From: Pavlovales sp. CCMP2436
Lineage: Eukaryota > Haptophyta > Pavlovophyceae > Pavlovales
Length of the DNA: 11,179 nucleotides
Assembly (NCBI GenBank): GCA_026770615.1
Contig: MU631342.1
Span: forward strand, 395,425 to 406,603
Direction: 5' to 3'
The notes beneath the pieces were generated by a model, which saw only the letters and a list, made by a program, of their open reading frames with translations, had not been told where the DNA came from and did no database searches. This document shows, piece by piece, positions 1 through 6,265 of this stretch (positions are counted from its first letter, which is position 1; the number at the start of each line of letters is the position of its first letter). The position numbers and the translations under genes were made by a program.

Positions 1-22
1 GGGGGGGGGGGGGGGGGGCGGG
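1..22. repeat. Poly-G run at window edge
   Basis: Eighteen consecutive G, one C, then three G. A run this long at the very first base may be a contig end, a gap edge or a poly-G sequencing artefact; a true genomic G tract is possible but cannot be told apart here. Confidence 0.9.
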
Positions 23-757
23 AAGTTCCAAGGGTGTCGCCATCGTCACGCAGAGCAGGACGATATTTAAATTTGTTGATGAAGTGTCGGCCTCTATTTT
101 TTTATTAGAGATATTAAAGAATCACCTAATATATGTGTATAAAAAATTGATCATTTATTTGAAACTCTTCAAAATCGGCAATCCTATCGAGCGGCTCGGT
201 CTATTACTGTCCGATTGAGACCCGGCCTTTAGTTATTAAGCGGGGGCTTTAACTAATTACGAAATCAGGATGGCGGAGGGGAGCTCCAACGCTTTTTGAA
301 AGCTACCCGAGTAATTTATTGCGATGGAATAAACTAAGCAGTTCCGTGTCTCTATCGGACAGGGTCTATTCTAAGTGTTCTTATTATGAATCATCAACAA
401 CGTAGCAACAACAGCAACAACAACATCCTACTGTAGTTGAGAGCTAGGGCACGCTCGGCAATTTAATGAAAAAAAGTCATGATGATTATCCTAATTTTTT
501 ATCATGATGACAGTCCTGATAGAACATGAATCCGCGTAGGCCTACCACATGGACAATCACTGGCTGAGCTCGTCCACACACTGGATTCGCCTGACAGATG
601 CTGCCTGTCTTCCTATAAAGTAAGTCGTAGTTTAAATAATAAATATTATAATAAATGTACCCGCGGCATCTGCACGGAGGCTGCTGGCGCTGGCAAAGCA
701 CTCCCACTCGCACCTAGCATATTAGTATATATGTAGTATATATTAGTACAATATTAA
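23..757. other. AT-rich spacer without a recognisable gene
   Basis: No reading frame here looks like protein: the open frames are short, lack domain-like sequence and run through AT-rich DNA. The stretch holds a small CAA/CAG-rich patch near 391-424, an imperfect palindrome at 476-511 and TA-rich DNA from about 719. No tRNA, snRNA or rRNA was recognised. Confidence 0.6.
476..511. repeat. Imperfect inverted repeat (hairpin)
   Basis: The 11-base arms GTCATGATGAT (476-486) and ATCATGATGAC (501-511) are reverse complements with one mismatch and enclose a 14-base AT-rich loop. No protein or transposon context explains it. Confidence 0.55.
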
Positions 758-836
758 GCAGCAGGCAATGAGCGACGCAGCGCTCAGACCAGCTCAACTT
801 CCAGGACAGTCAGACGCAGGCTTGAATCCCTATCAG
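758..836 (+). mobile_element. Repeat family D, copy D1 (5'-truncated)
   Basis: Begins GCAGCAGGCAATG and ends at the family 3' end TTGAATCCCTATCAG, followed by TA-rich DNA. The same sequence occurs at 7793-8054, on the minus strand at 10865-10902 and 10914-11016, degenerate at 1021-1081, and partly at 5756-5868. Copies share the 3' end but start at different internal points, as in LINE- or SINE-type insertions. No clear target duplication flanks this copy. Confidence 0.65.
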
Positions 837-849
837 TCATATATAAATA

Positions 850-877
850 AGCGGCTCCTCAGAAGTGCTCAACAGGA
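850..877 (-). repeat. Degenerate F-family 3' end
   Basis: AGCGGCTCCTCAGAAGTGCTCAACAGG resembles the F-family end (AGCGGCTCAGCATGGTTCAACAGG) seen at 3147, 3215 and 8300. It sits just beyond the 3' end of D1, in TA-rich DNA. Similarity is short and imperfect. Confidence 0.35.
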
Positions 878-1020
878 GGCGTCCAATCACAGGCATGATC
901 GACAATCATTTAATAACGAACATATTTATAGCATTTTATGTGAGTTGTATCTTATTTCAGGGTCAGGGAAGGTATCAATCATCCTACGCCAACTCCAATA
1001 TAATAAAGATTTAATCTAAT

Positions 1021-1081
1021 CGCAGCGCTCGGATCGGCAGGACTTCCCGGATATTCAGACGCCAGCTGGAAGACCTCTCAG
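1021..1081 (+). repeat. Repeat family D, degenerate copy D6
   Basis: Alignable by eye over about 61 bases with D1 and D3, starting CGCAGCGCTC and containing CAGACGCCAGCT, with roughly a dozen differences. It is an older relic of the family and keeps a recognisable CTCAG in place of the usual 3' end. Confidence 0.5.
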
Positions 1082-1163
1082 TGATGTAAGAATGCTAATA
1101 GAACAGTATGTAGTCGTTTGAAACACCGCCATCCAGAACCCCCCTTCATTCAATAAATAAATA

Positions 1164-1166
<3 letters not shown>

Positions 1167-1198
<32 letters not shown>

Positions 1199-1222
1199 GA
1201 TATATATATCTATATATATATG

Positions 1223-1256
<34 letters not shown>

Positions 1257-1260
1257 TATA
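1167..1260. repeat. (TA)n microsatellite
   Basis: About 94 bases of nearly pure alternating TA with a few interruptions (ACGA, C, G, G). It abuts the truncated end of the minus-strand gene, whose frame continues into it as Ile-Tyr repeats that are not credible protein. Confidence 0.95.
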
Positions 1261-1940
1261 ACCGCATCGCCCTTCGCACCTGTGGACGGCGCGATCGGGG
1301 TGGCGGCGGGCCGCGGCAGCAGCCTGCGCCGCTGCAGCAGCCCCGCCTCTGCTTCCGGGCGCTGCGCAGTTAACCCCTTCTTACAGGCGAGCCAGGCGAT
1401 GGCGCCCTTTTGGTCGCCCCGCTGCTTGCACGCCAAGGCCTCACGAAGGCACTCGCCAATGCGTCCGTCCACCTCCTCCACGCCCACGCCCGCGCTCGCG
1501 CGCGGAGCAGGCGAGGCCGCGCTGGCTTGGTCTCCGCCGGATGTCGGTGACCCTGGTGGTTCGCCCTCGTCGTCCGACATCGCAAGGACGTCAGCCTCAA
1601 GGTCAGCTTCGAGGGCAGGCATCCCAGCCGCCCTGAGCGTCTTGCTCGGCTGGGATGGCTGCCGCGGGCGCGCCGGCTGCGCTGGAGGTACACCGGCCTC
1701 GTCGTCCTCGAACCCGAGTGCGGAGAGGTCAGCGAGCAAGCCGTGGTCGGTGAGGTCGTCCGCCGTGAGCTGTGCTGCCCCGACGTCCGCGTCGTCGCCT
1801 GCCGCCGCCTGCCCCGCGGCCTGCCGCAGCATCGCCTCCAGGTCCTCACCTCCAGCATGCTGCGCCACGAGCGCGGTGACGCCCGTGGACGCGAGGAGCG
1901 CGTCCACGTCCACGTCGGGGAACTCCTCGTCGCTATCCAT
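1261..1940 (-). CDS. Acidic protein, possibly FYVE/CC2D1-type endosomal factor, 3'-truncated
   Basis: The frame starts best at the ATG at 1940 (MDSDEEFPDVDVDALLAS); an upstream in-frame ATG at 1979 gives an unconvincing extension. The protein is acidic and Ala-rich. Around residues 75-100 lies LTADDLTDHGLLADLSALGF, which resembles the D-x-x-DP-x-LL-x-x-L-x-x-LG motif of plant and algal FYVE-type and CC2D1/Lgd proteins. Near the end, ECLREALACKQRGDQKGAIA resembles the helical EAL-x-x-K-x-x-G-D-x-x-x-A segments of the same proteins, which act in endosomal sorting. A likely 105-base intron lies at 1280-1384. The frame then runs into (TA)n, so any FYVE or C2 domain is missing here. Family is inferred from short motifs only. 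It lies head to head with the F-box relic at 2072, about 130 bp away. Confidence 0.5.
1280..1384 (-). other. Predicted GT-AG intron, 105 nt
   Basis: On the minus strand, GTAAGAAGG at 1384 reads as a 5' splice site and CGTCCACAG ending at 1280 as a 3' splice site. Splicing joins ...WLAC to AKGDAV in frame, which continues the Ala/Lys-rich helical segment better than the intervening Arg/Pro-rich translation. The length is a multiple of three with no stop, so the unspliced frame is also open and the call is uncertain. Confidence 0.45.
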
Positions 1941-1986
1941 GCTGCTGCCTGGCGCAGAGCTCTCTACCCGGCCGCACACCGCACGC

Positions 1987-2055
1987 GAGAAAGCTGGCGG
2001 GGGGAAAGTTCAGCGGGGGTAAGCCAGAATGAAATTGAATGAAATTGCGGCCGCA
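1987..2055 (+). repeat. F-box gene leader, copy 1 (duplicated at 2598-2655)
   Basis: The segment starting GAGAAAGCTGG and ending GAATGAAATTGCGGCCGCAC lies between the divergent starts of the minus-strand acidic gene and the F-box relic. A close copy lies inside element A at 2598-2655, and the last part also precedes the intact F-box gene at 8925-8945. It is probably 5' leader or promoter DNA. GAATGAAATT is tandemly doubled in this copy. Confidence 0.6.
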
Positions 2056-2071
2056 CCAGCCTGCCCGAACG

Positions 2072-2250
2072 ATGGAGGGCTCCCCCTTGCCGCCGCTCCG
2101 CCGCCAGGACGCGGCGCGCCCGTGCGACTTCGCGAGGCTGCCTGACGATTGCGTGAACCACCTGCTGCAGTAGCGGGGGGCGTTCCCTGCTCCCGCGCCG
2201 TCTGCCGAGCCTTCCGGACCGCAGTGCGCGCTACTCGCCTTAGGCGGCAG
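2072..2250 (+). pseudogene. Truncated F-box/LRR gene copy, N-terminal relic
   Basis: Starting at ATG 2072 the first 33 codons are nearly identical to the start of the gene at 8960 (MEGSPLPPLRRQDAARPCDF, then the F-box core LPDDCVNHLLQ) but lack one Val codon. A TAG at 2171-2173 follows the glutamine of HLLQ, where the intact gene reads LTNTEAVP. Homology continues in another frame, where VPCSRAVCRAFRTAVRA matches VPCFRATCRAFRTGARA, so a small deletion shifted the frame. Ankyrin and LRR parts are absent; the next sequence is TA-rich and then an F-family insertion. The shared 5' leader shows it came from a duplication of genomic DNA rather than from a processed transcript beginning at the ATG. 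Confidence 0.8.
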
Positions 2251-2335
2251 CTGGCTCGGGCGCCGGTGCGCATGACGATGGAACGCTCCTTGATCAATAT
2301 ATCAGTGAGAGGGATCGAGATCCAGGCTGGATTTC

Positions 2336-2533
2336 ATATATGACTGACAGCGGCGGCCGAGGCGCGGCCGAGGCGGGGCGTGGGGGCCGGGGCGCACACA
2401 CTCACACCCTTTGGTGTGAGTGCTGGTGCATGAGGGTTTGGGTCGATCGCTCGACCTCAGCCTGACGTCGACCAAGCCAGTGACTGAACAGCACCTGTTG
2501 AACATTGCTGAGCCGCTGATATATATGACTGAC
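2336..2533 (+). mobile_element. F-family retro-insertion F3 with 13-bp target duplication
   Basis: ATATATGACTGAC occurs at 2336-2348 and again at 2521-2533, directly flanking a 172-bp insert (2349-2520). The insert ends in the family 3' end CACCTGTTGAACATTGCTGA followed by GCCGCTGAT. The 54 bases before this end match the F copies at 3215-3640 and 8298-8749 (minus strand) and 7555-7608; the GC-rich 5' part differs. A fixed 3' end with a long variable target duplication is the signature of target-primed reverse transcription. Confidence 0.65.
2399..2422. repeat. Perfect 10-bp hairpin
   Basis: CACTCACACC and GGTGTGAGTG flank a four-base CTTT loop. It lies in the GC-rich 5' half of insertion F3. 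Confidence 0.75.
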
Positions 2534-2538
2534 TCGAG

Positions 2539-3122
2539 GGTCAAAATCTGAATTAGTGGCCAGTCCGGGGGAACCGGAAATTGCGAAAAAGTCCCGTGAG
2601 AAGCTGGGAGGGGGAGTTCAGCGGGTCAACCTCCCAGAATGAAATTGCGGCCGCACACAGACGGGCTGCATTTCCAGAGGCGACGGGGGAGCTGCAGCGA
2701 CGGTCGATCAGCGCACCAGTCGAGAGTCGTCGAATGTCGTGTGACTGACCTGATCAGCGGTGGGGACGGTATCCGTGTGCCCGGGATGGATCCCTGGTTT
2801 TGAGTATTTTTCAACGCTCAGGTCCAGTGCGAGCCTCCCGGGGACGGACATTTATCAGAAACTTACACACTCACGAACCGGATTGGATCCTTTGGGAGCC
2901 GCATGACTTTCTTATCGCTTCCGAGCGCTGAGAATCGCGGAAATGTTAGTTTCGTCGACCCCAGAGGCACACAAGAGGTACACGAGGTGGACTCCGACCG
3001 TCGAGGAGGGCTCTCTTCGACAACAACTATCGACACTTAGTGCGCAGGGGCGATCAATGTCTATATCTTCGTCCGTCCACAACTTCCAGTGCGGAAGCAC
3101 GCCACAAATTCGGATTTCGACC
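2539..3122. mobile_element. TIR element A (584 bp) with 6-bp target duplication
   Basis: The ends are inverted repeats of about 22 bases, GGTC(A/G)AAATC(T/C)GAATT(A/T)GTGGC, three mismatches between arms. The flanks CTCGAG (2533-2538) and CTCGAC (3123-3128) look like a 6-bp target duplication with one change. The body from about 2868 is homologous to element B at 10421-10808 (shared blocks such as ATGACTTTCTTATCGCTTCC and GCGCTGAGAATCG). Relative to B, A carries an extra segment at about 2598-2865 that includes a copy of the F-box gene leader. No transposase is encoded, so it is a non-autonomous element. Superfamily is unassigned. Confidence 0.75.
2598..2655 (+). repeat. F-box gene leader, copy 2, carried inside element A
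   Basis: GAGAAGCTGGGAGGGGGAG through GAATGAAATTGCGGCCGCAC matches 1987-2055, but the F-box coding sequence does not follow; the next bases (ACAGACGGGCTG) are unrelated. Element B lacks this segment, so it was gained by A. Confidence 0.65.
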
Positions 3123-3146
3123 CTCGACAATAATTTATATCTTATT

Positions 3147-3173
3147 GGCGGCTTAGCATGGTTCAACAGATGG
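3147..3173 (-). repeat. F-family 3' end fragment F5
   Basis: GGCGGCTTAGCATGGTTCAAC and the next six bases match the F end. Before element A inserted, this fragment faced the F3 end across a short TA-rich spacer, forming an inverted pair. Confidence 0.6.
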
Positions 3174-3214
3174 TAATGAAGGGCAGTTCTGGTTGGTAGT
3201 GTGAAAATATCATT

Positions 3215-3640
3215 AGCGGCTCGGCGTGGTTCAATAGGTGGTGTTCACTCACAGACTTGGTCGACGTCAGACATCAGTCCTGGCAGCAGGGGTGACAGTA
3301 GAGGTGAACTGGTAAAGTTGGTGACGAAGTTGTAGCAGATGCCACATGCCCCCACACCCACCCACCCACCCACCCACCCAACCACCACCACGACGCTCAC
3401 GTCCATCTAGGTGCGTGTGCCGTCTCCGTCACGGCCGCCGCGGCCGAGGCATGCGCCCCGGTCGGCGTTGTAGCTGCGCCAGTTGTTGTCACGGTATGCC
3501 CCGTCCGCGCACGCAGGGGCGTCCTCGGGCTTGTTTGCCGAGCGGCCAGTGCGCTTCTCGATACCAGGCCAGGGTGCGCTCCGGGCACCGGTGGCCGCGT
3601 GCGCCATGTGCATGCGCGCGCGCTGTGAACATTCTCCCAG
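3215..3640 (-). mobile_element. F-family copy F1 (long copy)
   Basis: About 426 bases align by eye with 8300-8708. The 3' end, read on the minus strand, ends GAGCCGCT next to AT-rich DNA. The two long copies share TAGTCCTGGCAGCAGG (as CATCAGTCC in this one), GAGGTG, GTCCTCGGGC and GTTTGCCGAGCGGCC. On the minus strand a shared frame runs RTGRSAN(K/G)PEDAPA, then ADGAY, then NWRS and NADR, and here ends in a Gly/Arg-rich tail and stop at about 3407. It may be the tail of a retroelement or retrocopied gene product. A (CACC)n tract interrupts the probable 3' untranslated part. Confidence 0.6.
3354..3390. repeat. (CACC)n microsatellite
   Basis: Tandem CCCA units followed by CCAACCACCACCACGACG. 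The matching point in copy F2 (about 8430-8455) is instead a C-rich run, so this is a locally unstable tract inside the repeat. Confidence 0.85.
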
Positions 3641-3682
3641 GCTCCTAGTGGTGCAGCAACAATGCACACTGTTAGCCTACGG

Positions 3683-3842
3683 GGTGTCGCGGGCAATAAT
3701 AAGGGCAAATTTTGAGCTTGAGGCTGAGCTCCTTAGCAATCACATACAATCAATGCTTAAATTTGCTTAAATTACATGCAAACAATCCAAAAAAATGAGG
3801 CTCAGCTTCTTAACACTACGGCTTCTTATTGCCCGCGACACC
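3683..3842. mobile_element. 160-bp TIR element E1 (MITE-like)
   Basis: The 17-base ends GGTGTCGCGGGCAATAA (3683-3699) and its exact reverse complement (3826-3842) bound a 160-bp AT-rich body with no coding capacity. Similarity may extend outwards as CCTAC/GTAGG with an indel. No clear target duplication was seen. A second, interrupted copy in opposite orientation lies at 10299-10830. Confidence 0.7.
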
Positions 3843-4173
3843 AGGCTGTAGGGGATCGACATACCAATAGCCACTTACAAGCAAGTGAGAATAGACGTGA
3901 CCTCAACCTTATTCATTCATATGGCAGGCCCAGACCCCAACCTACCTCACCGAGCCCATCCACTACCAAATCAACTTAAAAGCGTCCAATGGGCGCCACC
4001 AGCAGCACCAAGACCAGAGGCACGGAGGCTCCGACAACACTCACTAATTACACTGATAAACACACCCAGACAAACAGACCTCGGACCTACGCCCATTCGC
4101 GTGATACACAGCAAAATCGGCACACACTACAGAGGAACCAAACCACTTATCCCAGGCCAACAACCGCAACCAC
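3843..4173 (+). other. C/A-rich, G-poor stretch with one open frame
   Basis: This stretch is visibly rich in A and C on the plus strand compared with its neighbours. A frame is open from 3852 to the TAG at 4176-4178; its first ATG is at 3921. The translation is Pro-, Arg- and Gln-rich (for example MAGPDPNLPHRAHPLPNQLK) and matches no family I know. There is no start context or repeat homology to support it, so I do not call it a gene. Confidence 0.35.
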
Positions 4174-4345
4174 CTTAGATGAGGAGAGAATTTTTATAAA
4201 GATAAGTGGAGGATTATTGAGTCACCCCGCCGCCTGGGACTAGACCAGGGGTTGGAGATTACCGCCCCCGGCGGTTAGGCGAGCTGCGCATTAGCGCATG
4301 TCATTTTAATTTTATAACAATTCTCAGCCTTCGTCGTCATCTAAG
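4174..4345. mobile_element. Foldback element (about 172 bp)
   Basis: CTTAGATGA (4174-4182) pairs with TCATCTAAG (4337-4345), and GAGAATTTTTATAAA (4186-4200) pairs with TTTATAACAATTCTC (4311-4325) with one mismatch; the right arm has about eight extra bases between the blocks. The centre holds two smaller hairpins, ACCGCC/GGCGGT near 4260-4275 and TGCGC/GCGCA near 4286-4299. No target duplication was found. It could be a MITE or a structured RNA locus. Confidence 0.5.
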
Positions 4346-4360
4346 TTCCCCCCCCTCTCC

Positions 4361-4632
4361 ATGCTTGCCGGTATTGTTCCAATGTTTTTATGTCGCAAAG
4401 TGTGTCATGATTGCATTAATGGTGAGGACGCATATGTTCTGTCTTGTTCACCGCGAGATGTCGTTCGAGCAATACTCATGAAGAATCTTATGCTGCCTTG
4501 TTCTGCCGAAGGCGTATGTTGATGTGCGGCGGTTCCATGTGGTATGTCCGGTCCGAGGGTGGCCCGGGGTGTATGCGTAATATATGTCGAAAATGTCGCC
4601 TACTTTGCCGGGATCATCAAGCTTTTATTTAA
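4361..4632 (+). pseudogene. Possible broken Cys-rich (zinc-binding-like) ORF
   Basis: From ATG 4361 a 53-codon frame reads MLAGIVPMFLCRKVCHDCIN and onward to a TGA at 4520-4522, with a C-x3-C-x2-C cluster. In another frame, the last part up to TAA at 4632 reads CMRNICRKCRLLCRDH, a C-x4-C-x2-C-x3-C-x2-H pattern typical of small zinc-binding modules. One frameshift near 4500-4520 would join the two Cys clusters. No family is recognised, and the frames are short enough to be chance. Codon composition is more AT-rich than in the F-box and hydrolase genes. Confidence 0.25.
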
Positions 4633-4741
4633 TCTCAGTAATGCCACACTTTGTCAGACTGATGCTATGTATGCTATAGATGAACACGGACTTCATATTA
4701 CCAGTTAAGAGCCGTCGATTATCGTGCGGTCCCACTCATGA

Positions 4742-4777
4742 CCCTATAAAATAGTCTAAATAGACTATTAAATAGGG
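4742..4777. repeat. 36-bp near-perfect palindrome
   Basis: CCCTAT-aa-AATAGTCTA-aa-TAGACTATT-aa-ATAGGG: six- and nine-base arms pair exactly and only the AA pairs mismatch. It lies about 60 bp left of the 7-bp target duplication of the next foldback. It could be a protein binding site, a hairpin or a short transposon remnant. Confidence 0.8.
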
Positions 4778-4839
4778 GGTATTCAGTACGCTGCAGCCGA
4801 CGAACCGCAGGACGGGGACCCATGGTCACCGCACATCGC

Positions 4840-5082
4840 CTTGGACCAGGGGTATAGAGGGGGTTGGGTTCATGCATATCGCAAGTATTTGATGCTTGTC
4901 CGACCGACCGCTTTTCAAAATGAATTTTCTGTATTTAAAAATGGTCCCAGGCGCAATCAAAGTTTTCAACTGATTGCGTCTGGGAATACATTTGAATACA
5001 GAAAATCCATTTTTGAAAACGGTCGGTCAGACAAGCATGATTTCACTGGTAAACCCAACCCCCTCTATACCCCTGCTTGGAC
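4840..5082. mobile_element. Foldback MITE, hAT-like ends, 7-bp target duplication
   Basis: Two arms of about 105-113 bases (4847-4959 and 4971-5075) are reverse complements with an 11-base loop. The outer 24 bases, starting CAGGGGTATAGAGGGGG, pair perfectly, as does much of the inner part (ATTTTCTGTATT, CGCAATCA). CTTGGAC lies directly outside each end (4840-4846 and 5076-5082), a 7-bp target duplication. CAGGG termini are typical of hAT elements, but those usually make 8-bp duplications, so the superfamily is tentative. It has no coding capacity; an open frame across it is an accident of the foldback. The arms could yield double-stranded RNA if transcribed. Confidence 0.85.
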
Positions 5083-5746
5083 GCCACAGCATGGAGATAG
5101 CCAGTATTTAACATCAGATTGATGATGCGGCCTACCGTTGGTCCGTTATGATCTATTGAAATCACTGAAAAAAACCCGAAATTTTTAGCATGAAGGCCGA
5201 ATTTGGGCATGTGGGCGCACGTACCAGCAGCGTATGTGGCACGCCATGCCGGGGATGCTGATAGCTCGCCGCATATTCTGAGCGTGTGGGGCAGCCGACG
5301 TACCCTCAGATTTGCCTAACTAACCCACCACTGGTGCAGCCCTAAGGGTACTTAGTCACCATCGGCCATCCTATTGGTCATCCCTGGCCATATCCTATGT
5401 TCGTCAATAGGATATGTCACTTTAATTAAATTTGAAAATTTATTGTGTGTGTTAAATTAGTTATTGCGCAGTCAGCGAAGGAATGAGGCTTTTTATTCGC
5501 CTCTTGAGACCCTACATTCAAGTCTCACTCACTTAGCTCGGGAGAGCGAAATGTGGACACACGGCGATACCATGCGGGCGCATACTAGTAAATAGGATCT
5601 AATACCCTTCAGCTCAGGGGTAGGACGGCGTGTGTCTGAACAGCCTCCGGCCGCGTACTGCTATGCTATGGAGCATATTGTGATCGTCAAACATTTAATT
5701 TATTATAATTAATGATACTAAGCACGCGCTGCTATAATTTAATAAT
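5083..5746. other. Spacer without a recognisable gene
   Basis: No credible coding frame on either strand. It holds a perfect hairpin at 5389-5416 and turns AT-rich just before the ORF at 5747 (TATAATTTAATAAT directly upstream of the ATG). Confidence 0.55.
5389..5416. repeat. Perfect 10-bp hairpin, 8-nt loop
   Basis: CATATCCTAT and ATAGGATATG flank GTTCGTCA. A further ATCCTATTG to the left can pair with CAATAGGAT, so two alternative hairpins share the right arm. Confidence 0.7.
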
Positions 5747-6067
5747 ATGGCTTATGCGCCCAAGGGCAAGCCAGCGCAGCCGAAGTCGACTACGGCACGT
5801 AGCAGGCAAGGGCCACGCAGCGCTCAGACCAGCACAACTTCCAGGACAGGACGCGCCAGCTTGACTCCCGAGCGAGGCCAGGTTACGAACACGCCGTCGA
5901 CGTCCTTCGAATGGCGGCCAGTGCCGCTGAGACGGGCGGTGTTAGATGTCATGGCCGCTGCGCACAAGCAGCGCCACCCGCCCAGCGATCAGGGCATATT
6001 TGTTCTCATGGAGGAAGTGCTTACCCCGCACCATGAAGATTGGCGGCTTGAGGTTGAGCGGGGTTAA
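5747..6067 (+). CDS. Hypothetical small protein, 106 aa, 5' part shared with repeat family D
   Basis: The frame opens at ATG 5747 directly after an AT-rich leader and closes at TAA 6065-6067. Residues 1-40 are basic and rich in Ser, Thr, Pro and Lys (APKGKPAQPKSTTARSRQ). Residues 54-105 look more structured, with FEWRPVPLRRAVLDVMAA and PHHEDWRLEVERG. No domain is recognised and no function is proposed. Codons 4-40 fall in family D sequence; relative to D3 (7793-8054) there are two in-frame 6-base differences (GGCAAG and AGTCGA), then a one-base shift after ARSRQ. It may be the source gene from which D captured sequence, or a D copy fused to local DNA. It converges on the hydrolase relic. Confidence 0.4.
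   Translation: MAYAPKGKPAQPKSTTARSRQGPRSAQTSTTSRTGRASLTPERGQVTNTPSTSFEWRPVPLRRAVLDVMAAAHKQRHPPSDQGIFVLMEEVLTPHHEDWRLEVERG
5756..5868 (+). repeat. Repeat family D, copy D2 (inside the 5747 ORF)
   Basis: Homology to D3 runs from GCGCCCAAG to GCCAGCTTGA and stops before the family 3' end CCCTATC. It is the only copy lacking that end, which fits it being a source locus or a recombinant rather than a retro-insertion. Confidence 0.6.
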
Positions 6068-6099
6068 ACGGGCTGCTCGTATATGCATACGCGCTATCT

Positions 6100-6240
6100 A
6101 AAAGGGGAGGAAAAAAAGTAAGAGAAAATCAAAGTGAACCAAGAAAGAAATGAAGAAGAAAATAAAGAAGAAAAACAAGACAAGAAAACAATTCTATAAA
6201 CAGAAACAGGAAAAGAAAACAAGTAAGAAAAAGAAAAGAA
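6100..6240. repeat. Polypurine tract (about 140 bp)
   Basis: The plus strand is almost all A and G (for example GAAGAAGAAAATAAAGAAG), with few pyrimidines. It separates the convergent 5747 ORF from the broken 3' end of the hydrolase. Read on the minus strand it is a long pyrimidine tract ending TTTTAG, resembling a 3' splice site, but no downstream exon of the hydrolase was found. Confidence 0.8.
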
Positions 6241-6265
6241 TCCTACGCTCGGTCGTTTCGGATCA

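Noticed and set aside
325..400. Faint resemblance to U2 snRNA words near 370-385
   Set aside because: Only a few bases match, without the branch-point recognition segment, Sm site or stem-loops.
768..1019. 83-codon plus-strand frame
   Set aside because: It begins inside repeat D1 and runs through AT-rich spacer and an F relic; no protein character.
1282..2042. Plus-strand frames opposite the acidic gene
   Set aside because: Ser/Ala/Arg-rich translation typical of antisense to acidic GC-rich coding DNA; no motif.
4841..5122. 93-codon open frame on the plus strand
   Set aside because: It lies across both arms and the loop of the foldback element; its openness follows from the inverted sequence and the translation shows no protein-like pattern.
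5530..5560. Possible tRNA D-arm (TTAGCTCGGGAGAGCG)
   Set aside because: The loop is too short and no anticodon arm, T arm or acceptor stem could be placed around it.
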